From NCBI GenBank assembly GCA_029298735.1, contig JANSLP010000005.1, positions 62,001 through 126,000 of the forward strand: 64,000 bases of DNA, read 5' to 3'. The position numbers and the translations under genes are program-made. Below the pieces are notes generated by a model, which was not told the origin of the DNA, searched no databases, and saw nothing but the letters and a program-made list of their open reading frames with translations. Below are positions 10,776-20,706 of the stretch, piece after piece. Origin of the DNA: Ophiostoma sp. CBS 140.51 (lineage: Eukaryota; Ascomycota; Sordariomycetes; Ophiostomatales; Ophiostomataceae). Positions within the stretch are counted from its first letter, which is position 1. Each line of letters opens with the position of its first letter.

Positions 10776-12521
10776 TTATTGCCGCCCAATCTTCACTCTC
10801 GTCACCTCCAGCGTCTCCGTATCCAACAAAACAACCTCGCGTGTCTCGGAAAAGGCGGGCACGGCAATGAGACGCACCGTCTGGTCCTCCGGACCCGTGA
10901 TGAGGCGCGTGCCAAATTCAGGCTGCGAGCCGGCAAAGTAGACATGCGGGCAGGTGTCGAGGACAAACGGGTCGTCCTCCTGGTAGGGGTAGGTCCACAA
11001 AGTGTCGGGCGCAGTGGGCGCGGCACATCGCCAGCGGCAGGTGGCCTCCATCATGCTGAGGCGGTCGTTGCCCTGGACGTACTTGTGGATATCGTCAATA
11101 GTCTGGCCACTGACACCGAGAACACGCCAGCCCTCGACCTCGCCCTCCCAGGGGTTGGTGACGGTGTCGAACCAGCCCGGCGGGTCTGTTGGTGCGGCGA
11201 GAGATGGCGGTTTTGGTGATGTGTACAAACGAGCATTGGGAAACATGGCTGGGTGGATGGGCTGTTGGGGGATGCTGGCGTTGGCGGGGTCGTTAACGCC
11301 CGGCATGAGGGTGACCGGCATCGATGGCAGCAGCTCGGCCAGAAACTCGTCGAGGAGCGCGCTGGGCACCGGGTTGTAGCTGGCACTGTCGTAGCCGTAC
11401 TTTTTTGGTTGCAAGACGCCGCCATCGCTGCCTGCTGCTGCTGCTGCGGCTGCTGTGGCCGCCTCCTTTGCCGCCTTTTCTTCTGGGTCTTCCGGTGTGG
11501 TGATGGAGTTGCCAGCAATAATTAGCCGGCTAATGTGCGACGCTTCTTCTTGCGAGCCAGGTGCCAGGGCTTCGCCAAGAAGGTATTCGAGTAAGAGGGA
11601 TGTCTCGACTGCCGACGCGCCGTGTGGCCCAGAAAAGTTGAGGCCGGATACAATGGCAATCTTCTTTCCACCCCCACTGCTCTTCCTCTCTGCTGTGCCG
11701 TCCATAACGACATCGCCAGAGGCGCCGTTCTTGCCGCCGCCCTCGATCTTTGCCTTTTTTGCTGGCGGGCCCTCTCCCGCTGCACCATTTGTTGCCACAG
11801 GCTTCGACAGCTGCCACCGCTCGGGCTGTGGCGGTAGGTCCGGGAACATAATGTCAATGACCTCGAGCTCGCCGTCCTCGTTCTCGGTGCCCATGACGGC
11901 AATGATACAGCCAGTCACGAGGAGCACAGAACGAAGTGGACGGCCGACCAGCCGGATGCGGCCCGAGTCATCCTCGAGCATAATGGCAACGCTTCCGCGG
12001 CCCTCAGCCAGGATGTCGTCATTGTCCTCGGGGACATACTTCTTGACGGTCGACGGTTTCGAGAGCAACTTGTCTTTGGAGACATCCTCCAAAATGCTGG
12101 GCTTAAAGGGCATGTCCATGTAGACGGTGCCCGACACCCAGCACAGCTCGCCCTGGCGCACGTCCAGCACGCGCTCGACCTTTTTGGCCTTGGCACCGCC
12201 GACTACAACGTCGTCAAACACGTCCGAGGCGACGGCATCGACGGCCGGCTTGATCTTGGCGAGTCGCAGGAAATACATGTCGGCAAACTGCTGCTGGTAC
12301 TGGCGGCTGTTTTGGAGGTCGAAGCGATGCAGCGGGACGTAAGCCGTCTGGACGCGCTCCGGGAGGGGTTCATCGGGGCTGGAGGGAGATAGGTCAGTAT
12401 GGACGATAAAAGAGGCGAGCAAAAAGAAGCCCATGATCTCTGATCTCGAGATTTTGCTGTCGAATTGGGCGACGCACAGAGGAGCAGCCAGCAGGCTTTT
12501 TGCGGCATCGAGGGACACCAT
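10776..12521 (-). CDS. POL31: DNA polymerase delta subunit 2 (small regulatory subunit)
   Basis: The frame is open to 12620, but the ATG at 12521 sits in a strong CCCACCATGG context and is preferred. I infer a 99-bp in-frame intron (12477-12379: GTGCGT donor, TACTGACC branch, CCAG acceptor). It gives exons 12521-12478 and 12378-10776 and 548 residues; without it a hydrophobic stretch unlike the family would interrupt the N-terminus. Motifs: RQYQQQFADMYFLRLAKIKPAV (shown here in part) at the N-terminus, an OB fold, KIAIVSGLNFSG opening the calcineurin-like fold, PVTLMPGVNDPAN, HPAMFPNARL and the C-terminal CPHVYFAGSQPEFGT. The phosphoesterase fold is inactive in this family and links the catalytic subunit to Pol32. 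An acidic/Lys/Gly-rich loop and a 9-Ala tract (about 11410-11450) are insertions. Confidence 0.93.
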   Translation of the reverse strand: MVSLDAAKSLLAAPLCVAQFDSKISRSEIMGFFLLASFIVHTDLSPSSPDEPLPERVQTAYVPLHRFDLQNSRQYQQQFADMYFLRLAKIKPAVDAVASDVFDDVVVGGAKAKKVERVLDVRQGELCWVSGTVYMDMPFKPSILEDVSKDKLLSKPSTVKKYVPEDNDDILAEGRGSVAIMLEDDSGRIRLVGRPLRSVLLVTGCIIAVMGTENEDGELEVIDIMFPDLPPQPERWQLSKPVATNGAAGEGPPAKKAKIEGGGKNGASGDVVMDGTAERKSSGGGKKIAIVSGLNFSGPHGASAVETSLLLEYLLGEALAPGSQEEASHISRLIIAGNSITTPEDPEEKAAKEAATAAAAAAAGSDGGVLQPKKYGYDSASYNPVPSALLDEFLAELLPSMPVTLMPGVNDPANASIPQQPIHPAMFPNARLYTSPKPPSLAAPTDPPGWFDTVTNPWEGEVEGWRVLGVSGQTIDDIHKYVQGNDRLSMMEATCRWRCAAPTAPDTLWTYPYQEDDPFVLDTCPHVYFAGSQPEFGTRLITGPEDQTVRLIAVPAFSETREVVLLDTETLEVTRVKIGRQ

Positions 12522-13148
12522 GGTGGGCGGTATGTGTGAGGTCGACTGTGTGTGAAAGGGAAGGTCGAGCGTCGCGGTGGTGGTGACGTATTGGCGGCGA
12601 CTGAAAAGACACGATGTCAACTGGCGATGTTAATTGACGATGCTGAGAACGAGCTTTAGAGGGGCAGCTGGACGCGCCTGAAGTCGCGTTTTGGCGTCAT
12701 GCCCCTTTAGTGCCCCTCGAGTGTTGGGCGTGTTCACTAGAGAGATGGGCGTAAAATAGCGGTAAAAGGGCGTTGGTCCACTAAAGCTCGCTGTTTTACA
12801 GGCCCTCCAGGCACCTTCTAGGGGCTTGTCCTCATTGGCTCCAGGCAGCTTGCGGGGCAAGGCTGGTGTCTGGTCGCTCTTTCCCTGGTGGCCGCAAGGC
12901 TGAGCCGCTAAAAAAGTGAAGAGGCAGGAGCCAAAAACGGTGTCCGATAAGATAAGAAAAAAAAAGTTGCTGCCATACAAAAAAAAAATTAAATAGAAAA
13001 TTCCTCCAAACATCGCCAAACATCACCAGCGACGATTGACCACCAACGACCGCAAAATCGCCCACGAGGACCAGAGAACGATCCTACCTCTAAATTGAAC
13101 ACTCTATACCCACCTCTACGTCCTTCTACCCCCCTCACCCCCCTCACA
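12522..13148. promoter_or_regulatory. Divergent promoter of POL31 and YTM1
   Basis: A 627-bp bidirectional spacer between two replication/growth genes that point away from each other. An A-rich stretch (about 12955-12995) lies ~150 bp before the YTM1 ATG, followed by a leader rich in CCA/ACC triplets. No ORF is supported. Confidence 0.5.
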
Positions 13149-14699
13149 ATGGCCTCGTTCGACTTGGCCGCCGACGATGCCTCAGCGCAGGTCAAGGTCT
13201 TTTTCACAACGACCGAACAGGACGCCGACCTGCAGCTGCCCGAGTCGAAGCGACCGCTGATTGTGCCCGCAGACATCCGCCGCTATGGCCTCTCGCGCAT
13301 CTTGAACTCCGAGTCCATGCTGGACACCGACCGGCCCATCCCCTTTGATTTCTTGGTAGACGGCGCCTACCTCCGGACGACGTTGGAAGAATACCTCCGC
13401 GACAATGGTATTTCCTCTGAAACGACAGTGACGCTGCAGTACGTGCGCAGTCTGGTGCCGCCCGTCTTTGAGGCGAGCTTTGAGCACGACGACTGGGTCA
13501 GCTCGGTGGACATTTCGCCGAATGTGGCGGGCGCCTCGGGCCGTTTACTGAGTGGCTCGTACGACGGTCTGCTGCGGCTGTGGAATGCGGCGGGGCAGGT
13601 GACGACGGTGTCCCCCGGATCGGCCCAGGGCGGCCACACGGCGGGTATCAAGGCGGCACGCTTTGTGACGGCGACGCACATTGCCTCGGCGGGTCTGGAT
13701 CGCACAGTCCGCATCTGGAAGTACAACGCAGAGAACGACAAGGAGGACGGTGAGGATGCCGTTATGACCGACAACAAAGCTTCGGCTCCTGCACTCTTGA
13801 AGCCCCTGCTCGAGCTGTACGGCCACAAGGGCAGCATCGACTCGCTGGCTGTCGACGCCACATCCAAGCGTGTGCTGTCGGCATCGGTTGACGGTCAGAT
13901 TGGCCTGTGGTCAATTTCCAAGTCTTCCGCCCCCGCGGCGCCCGAGTCGCTTCTGCCTGGTGCTGGCAGTGCTGCTGCTGCCACGAACAAGAAGCGCAAG
14001 ATCTCGTCGTCGTCGACCTCGGAAATCCCTCGTCGTGGTGCTCTGTCGCTGATCCAGGCGCACAAGAACGCCGCCGCCACGGCCGCCATTTTCGACCCGC
14101 GCGACCGCACTGTGGCCTACTCGGCCGGTCAGGACCACTCGCTGTGCACACTCGACCTGACGACGGGCCAGGTCGTCAGTACTGTCGCTACCTCGCATGC
14201 TCTGCTGTCGCTGTGCGCAGTGGGAAGTAAGACTTCCGGAAACGGCCGCCTGCTGGCTGCTGGTAACGCTGCACGCAACGTTGTCCTTGTGGATCCCCGC
14301 GCATCTGTAGCTACAACGGCCGTCATGACTCTGCGTGGCCACGTCAACAAGGTCGTTGCACTGGTGGCTGCACCCGATAACGAGTACTCCCTGGTGTCGG
14401 CATCGCATGACGGTACATGCCGTATTTGGGATCTGCGGAGCAGCCGCAAGGCGGTCGACGACGACGCACCGAGCAACGGTGAGGGCGGCGGCGCAGCCCC
14501 TTCCAACAACTTGACGTCGGTCAGCGAGGCCGTCTACGTCATTGACCGCGAGGGCCGTGAGGGCAAGCGGCGGCCGCTCGCGGGCGAGGGCGTCAAGGTG
14601 TTTGACGTTGCCTGGGACAAGACCTGGGGTATTGTCAGCGGTGGCGAGGACAAGCGTGTGCAGATCAACCGGGGGCGCGATGTCGTTGCGCAGTCATGA
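13149..14699 (+). CDS. YTM1: Ribosome biogenesis WD40 protein Ytm1
   Basis: Intronless, 516 residues from the ATG at 13149. The upstream in-frame ATG at 13095 would add 18 Pro/Thr-rich residues and lacks support. Residues ~12-85 form the NLE domain (VKVFFTTTEQDADLQL, IVPADIRRYGLSRILN), which is diagnostic for Ytm1/Nle1. WD repeats follow (DWVSSVDISP, LLSGSYDGLLRLWN, IASAGLDRTVRIWKYN, VLSASVDGQIGLWS, LVSASHDGTCRIWDLR). In yeast, Ytm1 joins Nop7 and Erb1 in the PeBoW complex on pre-60S particles and is released by the AAA ATPase Mdn1 through its NLE domain. A basic nuclear-localisation-like KKRKI element is present in the middle. Its divergent partner is POL31. Confidence 0.95.
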   Translation: MASFDLAADDASAQVKVFFTTTEQDADLQLPESKRPLIVPADIRRYGLSRILNSESMLDTDRPIPFDFLVDGAYLRTTLEEYLRDNGISSETTVTLQYVRSLVPPVFEASFEHDDWVSSVDISPNVAGASGRLLSGSYDGLLRLWNAAGQVTTVSPGSAQGGHTAGIKAARFVTATHIASAGLDRTVRIWKYNAENDKEDGEDAVMTDNKASAPALLKPLLELYGHKGSIDSLAVDATSKRVLSASVDGQIGLWSISKSSAPAAPESLLPGAGSAAAATNKKRKISSSSTSEIPRRGALSLIQAHKNAAATAAIFDPRDRTVAYSAGQDHSLCTLDLTTGQVVSTVATSHALLSLCAVGSKTSGNGRLLAAGNAARNVVLVDPRASVATTAVMTLRGHVNKVVALVAAPDNEYSLVSASHDGTCRIWDLRSSRKAVDDDAPSNGEGGGAAPSNNLTSVSEAVYVIDREGREGKRRPLAGEGVKVFDVAWDKTWGIVSGGEDKRVQINRGRDVVAQS

Positions 14700-14929
14700 G
14701 AAAAGAGAAAGGGAAAAAAGTTAATCTGTTGTTTGTTTGCATTATCTGTCTGTATTTATGCATGGTTGTTTCTTGTTCATTTGCAAAATTGGGAGTTTTC
14801 ATATTTATATTTTCACCGTTGTTTAGGATTCTGATCATAGACGTTAAATATGCCATTATTTCTTATGCAACGCTTGCCGTAAATAAATCGCAAATCGATC
14901 GTAAATGGGTATGTAAATAGCACGTGGTA

Positions 14930-17158
14930 TCATGTCGTTCGTGGGCTGCTCGTGGCAGCGGGACTTGCCGCATTTCCCGCACCACCTGCAATTCCCGTCC
15001 CGCTGGCATACCCCGTGGCACGCATGAGGCCCGAGTATTTTCTCGAAAACTCACGTGGCACTTTGTCCAGCACTTCGTCCCTCAGCCGTGTCTTGAGGTA
15101 CGGCAGCGACTCCAGCTGCACGGCTTCCAAAATGTACGTGACCACCGTGTTGGTCTGCAATGGAGGATCACGCAACAGAGCGGCCAGCGTCACAGGATCG
15201 AGATCATCATTGCTGTGCCATAAGTGATAAGCACGCAACGACGCTGGCTTCGCGCGCACAGTCCGCCCGTTGCCAACGGCCGTTGCCTTGAAGCGTACCA
15301 GCCACTCTTCAGCTGCGACAATGCGTGGATCCTTGGCTTTTGCCGGCGTGGCCTGGCTCTTGGGCGTTCTTGGTGTTTTTGGTGTAGCTGGCGTCTTGGG
15401 TGTTTTCGGTGTCTTGGAGGCTGATGCGGAGCTTGCACTTCCAGTTCGTCCCTTGGCTGGTGTAGCAGGCGCTGCATCGCCGTCATCCTCTGCTTCGAAC
15501 TCAATCGTCTTCTTGGCCCTCTCCAGGAACTCGGGCGAGAGCTCTGCCGATGTTCCACCGCTGGCGTCATCTTCGATCGCCTCTTCAGCCGCCTCATCAC
15601 CAGCCTCTTCAACCGCCGACGCCGAGGCCACGACGCCATCGGCAAGCTTGATGGGCAAGTTCAGCTCGACGAACGCAGGCCGTGGCGGCTTCGGGTCGAG
15701 CGCTTCTCTCCGCTTTTCCAGCACAGAGAAAATCTGGACTGCTGCATAGGCATCAGAGGCAGAGTAAAGAATCTGGTCCATGCTCAACGACCTGGACCAG
15801 TCACCCGAGCGCACATCTTGGCCCTTGAACATGGGCAGCCGCAAATGCTCTTGGACTTGTACGGCTAGCGACACCAGCTTCTTGTTGATGAGCTTTGTTT
15901 CACCCGTCTTGGAGTGCGTCACGAGCTTGTGCAGGTGGCTCAGTTCAATCATACCGTGCATGTCGACTTTTAGGAACTTGCGCAGGCGTGTCGCGTCGCC
16001 CTTGATGAACACACCGGCCTTGATGGAGTTTGCGTCCTCGAGAATTTTTTTGAGTGTAGGTGCCATGAGGTCGTCCTTGGCTGGGTACAACGACAAGTGG
16101 AAAAGGCCGATACGGCTAGGGCTGGCCAGTTGTACGAGACATACGTTGCGGCGTGCACCATCATACCTTGTAGCATTGGCCATCCACTCGAGATCGAAAC
16201 CTAGGAGAGGCTCGCCCAAGAAATACTCCTTGCAGACACGCTCTGTTGTCATTTTGCTCTTGCAATAATGCACCTTGACGCCTTCTGCAGTGAAAGTCAC
16301 GGCGTCGTCACTGCTCTTGTCGTCGGCCTTGTCACCAGCCTTGTCGTCGCTCTTTTCGTCGACATGCTCGTCCTCCTCCTCCTTCTTCTTAGCCTGAACT
16401 TGCCGGTAGAGTGCATACGTCCAGTAAGATTCGGGCGTGCCTTCTGGCGCATCCCGGGCTGCGCGAAAGAGGTCGTCGGGGACCTTGTAGTCCAGCGTCG
16501 TTTCTGGAGGAAGGACCTCTGCAGGTGGCTCTTCCGCTTTCGCCTTTTCTGCGACCTTTGTTTCGTTGTTTTCACGTGTCTCCTCTTCCTTGTTCTCTTT
16601 TGTGTTGACGATGGTCTCCTTAGTAGGCTTCTCCTCCTGAGTATATACCGCCGCTTGCGCCATGCTGTGAATTGGCCGTCGTGGACTGAACCGTATTGGC
16701 ATCGTCGTGTGCACGAAATGGGTCGTCTGCTGCTGCGCAAAAGCCACTGCTGGTCGTGGAGACGGCTGCGCAAGCGGTGATGCAGCCGTTCGAGGAACAA
16801 AAGTACGGGGTGTGCTTTGTAGTGTGCTTTGTACTGAACTCGCAGTAGTCTGGGTCGTTCTTGTTGTCGTCGTCGTCGCTGTCGACACGATCGCCGTCGT
16901 TGAAGCTGTCACAGTGGCAGACGCACTGCTCGCTCCACCGAACACAATGCCATTCCCTGGCTGCCACAAACTCCAGTTGACCGGCATCGGGGAGCCGCCC
17001 AAGCCCTTGTTGGGCGTGTTTGGGGAACTCGTCGTCGTCGTCGTCGTTGAGGCTGTCTGTTGCTCTGCGTGTGAAAGCGCGCGGCTCGAGGCCGAGGCCA
17101 CTGTACTAGGTGCTGGCTTGTCGACGCGTCGCAGGATCACGGCGCCATGCTTGCCCAT
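14930..17158 (-). CDS. 3'-5' exonuclease domain protein (DEDDy, WRN-exonuclease-like)
   Basis: Single exon, 742 residues from the ATG at 17158 (MGKHGAVILRR); the frame is open to 17488 but the extra part is Leu/Ser-rich leader. Residues 1-290 are low-complexity, with Thr/Ser repeats and a Lys/Glu/Asp-rich segment. The nuclease core follows: GFDLEW at ~318-323 supplies the Asp and Glu of motif I, FIKGDATRLRKF the motif II Asp, and YSASDAY (~463) the Tyr and Asp of motif III. After a (KTPKTP)-type Lys/Thr/Pro linker, the last ~100 residues (EEWLVRFKATAVGNG ... AVQLESLPYLKTRLRDE) form a helical domain, possibly HRDC- or RQC-like. Family members degrade DNA or RNA from the 3' end with two metal ions. 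No helicase domain is present, unlike WRN. Convergent with YTM1, 230 bp apart. Confidence 0.85.
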   Translation of the reverse strand: MGKHGAVILRRVDKPAPSTVASASSRALSHAEQQTASTTTTTTSSPNTPNKGLGGSPMPVNWSLWQPGNGIVFGGASSASATVTASTTAIVSTATTTTTRTTQTTASSVQSTLQSTPRTFVPRTAASPLAQPSPRPAVAFAQQQTTHFVHTTMPIRFSPRRPIHSMAQAAVYTQEEKPTKETIVNTKENKEEETRENNETKVAEKAKAEEPPAEVLPPETTLDYKVPDDLFRAARDAPEGTPESYWTYALYRQVQAKKKEEEDEHVDEKSDDKAGDKADDKSSDDAVTFTAEGVKVHYCKSKMTTERVCKEYFLGEPLLGFDLEWMANATRYDGARRNVCLVQLASPSRIGLFHLSLYPAKDDLMAPTLKKILEDANSIKAGVFIKGDATRLRKFLKVDMHGMIELSHLHKLVTHSKTGETKLINKKLVSLAVQVQEHLRLPMFKGQDVRSGDWSRSLSMDQILYSASDAYAAVQIFSVLEKRREALDPKPPRPAFVELNLPIKLADGVVASASAVEEAGDEAAEEAIEDDASGGTSAELSPEFLERAKKTIEFEAEDDGDAAPATPAKGRTGSASSASASKTPKTPKTPATPKTPRTPKSQATPAKAKDPRIVAAEEWLVRFKATAVGNGRTVRAKPASLRAYHLWHSNDDLDPVTLAALLRDPPLQTNTVVTYILEAVQLESLPYLKTRLRDEVLDKVPREFSRKYSGLMRATGYASGTGIAGGAGNAASPAATSSPRTT

Positions 17159-17846
17159 GAGGAGGGATGGGAAAGAAATGAAGTCGAGCCGGTCGGGGAG
17201 AAAGAAGAGAAAAGAGGTGATCGTGTAGGTTTTGTTATAGTCTACTCGGTGGCTTAAGAGCGGGTGGCATTCGAGAAGCGCGGAGTAAAGTGACTGGCTG
17301 TCGCATGCATGAGAGTACCGTGTTTTGCCACATTCGGGTCGATAGTTTAGCTGCAGCTCGAGTCGTCGAGTTAGGTCTAGGCAGTCGAGTCGCTCTGAAC
17401 GAACGAGTGTGTCTCGCGTTTCAGGAGAGGGGTTGGATGGGAGGAGATGCAGGATATGCGGGAGCTGAGGAGGCAGGAATGGCGACAAAGTGTGTGTGGG
17501 GAAAGCTCGCGGAGCTGCAGTTTACAGGGCAGGAGCGATCTGCTGTTCAGGCAGGCAGGCAGGCAGGCAAGGCAGTCACAGGTGATCAACAAAAAAGTAA
17601 GGGGAAGAGTAAAACGTGAAAAAAGCTCTCGAGTTCACTCATAAAAGATAACATCGAAATAGAAAATGCTTATGAAGTGACACGCGTAACAAAACAAATG
17701 ACAAAAGACGATGTTGGTCGCAAACGGTCGCCTTGGCACTTTGGTGCTGTTGGAGCGGTTGGTGGTGTTGGTGGCAAGAGCGTTGGGACTAGCCATTATA
17801 AAGTCAGATTGGATTCCGTAATCTTCAACAACAAACACTTGTTCAC
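17159..17846. other. Intergenic: exonuclease promoter and tRNA 5' flank
   Basis: No gene supported. The minus-strand leader of the exonuclease is CT-rich. A short GGCA/GGCAG tandem repeat lies at about 17550-17573. A 67-codon frame at 17635-17838 on the minus strand was not accepted. Confidence 0.55.
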
Positions 17847-17918
17847 GGACGTGTAGCTCAGTGGTAGAGCGAGGGATTGCAGATCCCTAGGTCAGGGTTT
17901 CGATCACCCTCAGGTCCT
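17847..17918 (+). tRNA. tRNA-Cys (anticodon GCA)
   Basis: A full cloverleaf can be drawn. Acceptor stem 17847-17853 pairs with 17911-17917, D stem GCTC/GAGC with an AGTGGTA loop, and a perfect anticodon stem AGGGA/TCCCT around loop TTGCAGA, giving anticodon GCA. The variable loop is five bases, and the T arm is AGGGT/ACCCT around TTCGATC. The base after the acceptor (17918) is T, the U73 discriminator expected for tRNA-Cys. The gene is intronless. One acceptor pair is a G-G mismatch (17851 with 17913). TAGCTCAGTGG and GGTTTCGATC-like boxes serve as A and B boxes for RNA polymerase III. Confidence 0.96.
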
Positions 17919-18393
17919 TTGAATGATTTCTTTTTTGCTCTTTTTTACCTTTTTGCCGCTTGTCCAGAATGGATTTTAATGGCATCAGAAATCACTTGAG
18001 ACTTTTCTCGGTTTTTTTTTTTGTCAATTGAAACTCGACAGCCGACCGTTCCTCGTCAACCGTCTCGTTGCCCGTTGTGAAGCCGTTCGTACCTGTTTCT
18101 CAGTCTGTTGGGAAGGGCAGTTGCGCTAGCAAGACAGCGAAGACTAGATCCACTTTTCTGCCTTGAGTGAGCGACAAGCCCCATTGGGTGGGAGAGGGGC
18201 AGTTTGGCTTTGGCAGGTGCGCCAAAGACAGCCAGAGCAGACCGACGTCGACCTTGTCCGAAACTGGAGCTTCATTCAGCCTCTGCGCAAACGGCGACGA
18301 CGACACGACGCAGAACACATCACGCATCGTCCAACTTTGAGATACTCCCATACCCGATTCACACACACACCTTAACCACACACAGCCGCAAGC
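17919..18393. promoter_or_regulatory. LSM5 promoter/leader region
   Basis: Lies between the tRNA and the LSM5 ATG. It holds the tRNA terminator and a T9-10 run near 18013. Just before the ATG is an ACAC-rich leader (about 18359-18384). No ORF is supported. Confidence 0.5.
17931..17946 (+). terminator. Pol III terminator of tRNA-Cys
   Basis: Two six-T runs (17931-17936 and 17941-17946) begin 13 bases after the mature tRNA end, as expected for RNA polymerase III termination on the sense strand. Confidence 0.75.
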
Positions 18394-19044
18394 ATGGCGT
18401 CGCAACTTCTCCCTCTCGGTTCGTTCATCTCTCCATTTCTTCATCGGCCATCCCTTGCTCTTGACGACGGCAGAGGAGGAGGCGCCGACGCAAGGCGCAT
18501 ACGGCGAAGCATAAAGCAACAGCTAACACCTCATAGAACTCATTGACAAGTGTGTCGGCTCGCGGATATGGGTCGTCATGAAGGGCGAGCGCGGTACGTC
18601 CATCTCTCATGATCTTTGATGCGACAGCCTATGAAGGCAACAGCAAACTAACTCATCTCTTCCTTTAGAATTCAGCGGCACTCTCGTTGGTTTTGATGAC
18701 TACGTCAGTAAGTATATTGTGCTCCCTTCTGTGTAAGCTACAGATACATCTGCGACGATAAATACAGACCCAGCTAACCACTCTCCCTAGACATGGTCCT
18801 TGAGGACGTGACAGAATTGTATGTCTACGATGAGAGAAATCTTCAAGCAGCTTGTGAAAGCTTGTTGACCATCCACTAACCCACCTATTAGTGACTACTC
18901 GGGCGAGCAGACGAAGCTGGCCAAGATCCTGCTGAACGGCAACAACATATGCATGGTAAGTTCTGCCAAGGTATCTGACCATGAAACAATAGTACGGATA
19001 CTAACATTGAACAGCTGGTTCCCGGCGGTGAGGGTCCGGTATAG
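18394..19044 (+). CDS. LSM5: U6 snRNA-associated Sm-like protein LSm5
   Basis: Six exons: 18394-18418, 18537-18593, 18669-18707, 18791-18818, 18892-18955 and 19015-19044, giving 80 residues and a TAG stop. All introns (59-118 bp) are GT-AG with CTAAC-type branch sites. The product starts MASQLLPLELIDKCVGS, has Sm1 (WVVMKGEREFSGTLVGFDDY, seen across exons 2-3), NMVLEDVTE, and Sm2 ILLNGNNICMLVPGG. These fit LSm5 end to end at the family's usual length. LSm5 is part of the Lsm2-8 ring that binds the U6 snRNA 3' end and of the Lsm1-7 ring in mRNA decay. The gene is striking for carrying five introns in a 243-nt coding sequence; exon 1 has only 25 coding bases. Confidence 0.97.
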
Positions 19045-19590
19045 GCGAGGAGCGATGGGAATTGAAGACGGATTAGACCGGGGTAGATGGATGATCACGG
19101 AAAGGCATGTCAAAAAGGTCGTGCCAATGTGCGCACACAACGGCGTTTGCTGATATCATTGATTTTGGATCATAACGACATGACACAATACTACAAAAAA
19201 TACACAAAACGTACAAAATGTACTCCATAAGTGATACTACACAGTTGGAAGTAATGAATGCTCTGTTGCAGGTACGCTTTTTGAATTATTTGTTCTATCA
19301 AGCATATTGTTATAACAGAAAACAGTAAATGGGGAAGATTAACAAGGCCGTTCAAAAACAAACACGCATCCCTCAGCCCCATAGAGAACCTCCTGCGGTG
19401 CTATATCTCAAAGCACATCTAAAAAAATACTGCCACAACTCTCCACAAACAAAAAGGAGAGAAGAATAAAAGGATAATCAAATGCTAGACAGCGCAAGAA
19501 AATGCTCTTCCATATAACCGACAAACACCAACCGCCGTAAAGTGAAAACAGAGAAAAAATATGAGGACACGGCCAGGCGTAACAGACAGC
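19045..19590. other. Convergent 3' region
   Basis: Between the LSM5 stop (plus strand) and the TAA ending the frame downstream of PHO85 (minus strand). The sequence is AT-rich from about 19180 to 19480, as expected for 3' UTRs. No gene is supported. Confidence 0.55.
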
Positions 19591-20706
19591 TTATGGCATC
19601 TTGTGGAACGACTTTGCTTTAGGGTTGAGCTGGGTCGAAGCTGGCCGCTTCGGAGGTTGTTGATGGGGAGGCAGCAAAGCAGGCGCAGGTGGCGGCATTG
19701 TGCTGCCAGTACCTGATGAAGCACCCACTCCAAGCCCCAAGTCGGTGTAGGTGGTTTGTTGTCGAAGAACATATTCATACGGCCGTGGAAGGGCGAGGCA
19801 GGGCGGAGGGGCTGCTGGTGTTCGTTCGTGTATTTCTTTATGGGCTTGAATTTCTTCTTTGGTCCGATATTGTAAAATCTGAGGCTGGTGTAAGGCCTGG
19901 ATGAGGTATGGTCTGGGGCAGTGTCGGGTTGTTTCTACAGACTCCCCAACGCGGTGTTCGGTTATAATGTAAGAAGTCATTATGGCCTTGACATTTGCCA
20001 CATAATCCGGATCAGCTTCGGATTGGGCCCTGGCATATGCTTGTGCTTGTATTTGTGCTTGTAACTCGTTCACTCGGTACGGGCCATCATTTTGCTGTGC
20101 ACTCGGTTGAGACCTCGCCATTTGACTACTGACGACAACCGGTTGTCCTTGTTGACCTGGCAGATGACCTGGTGGTCCCGGTGGTCCCGGTGGTCCTTTT
20201 CCTTGCTGGGCTTGTTGAGAGGCTACCTAGGCCGACTGGCCTTGAGTAGATTCTGCTCTTGACGTTGGGGGGTTGAAAGTGGTCTTGGCCAGTTGTCGAA
20301 ATCTTTGAGGGTAGGCGCCGCCAGAATGGATATTCGAAGATGCTGTTGCTGTGTTTGGGACAGAAGGAGGATATTGGTGGGGATGTTGTACGTAATTTTG
20401 AGGAGGTTGCGGATGTAAAATTTGTTGCAAATCTTGTCGCAGCTGGCGTGAGGCAGCTTGGACCAGCAGCTCTTGGGTGTGAGAGGCGTCAGAGGCGTGA
20501 GAGGTGTGATATGGGGCGGGCAGATGAGGCTGCTGGAGATATTTTGCTGAGGACAACTGTCCTATTTGTTGAATTTGGGATGACGAACCGACGTTCATCG
20601 GTTGGTAGGTCATATAATTGGTAGGAGGAATCATCGGTGCTACAAAATGGAGCATCGATGGAGGAGGGAAACCTCCCCCCGCCCCTACATAATTAAGGGA
20701 GTCGCC
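19591..20706 (-). CDS. Q/P-rich reading frame in register with PHO85, split by an in-frame TAG
   Basis: Directly after the PHO85 TAG (20709-20707) the same frame stays open for 159 codons, meets one TAG (20229-20227), and continues for 211 codons to TAA (19593-19591). The first part begins GDSLNYVGAGGGFPPPSM, then is rich in Gln, Pro, His, Ser and Tyr. Right after the second TAG comes a short collagen-like GPPGPPGPPG repeat, followed by a partly charged, possibly helical segment (NELQAQIQAQAYARAQSEAD) and a Pro-rich tail. First ATG after the PHO85 stop: 20655; first after the second TAG: 20121. No family is recognised. Glutamine is mostly CAA here but mostly CAG in the kinase tail. It could be a readthrough extension, a second cistron, or a decayed gene; the sequence alone cannot decide. 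Confidence 0.45.

Noticed and set aside
13182..14509. Antisense frames of 100-166 codons over YTM1
   Set aside because: Shadows of a GC-rich coding strand; the WD repeats on the plus strand explain the constraint.
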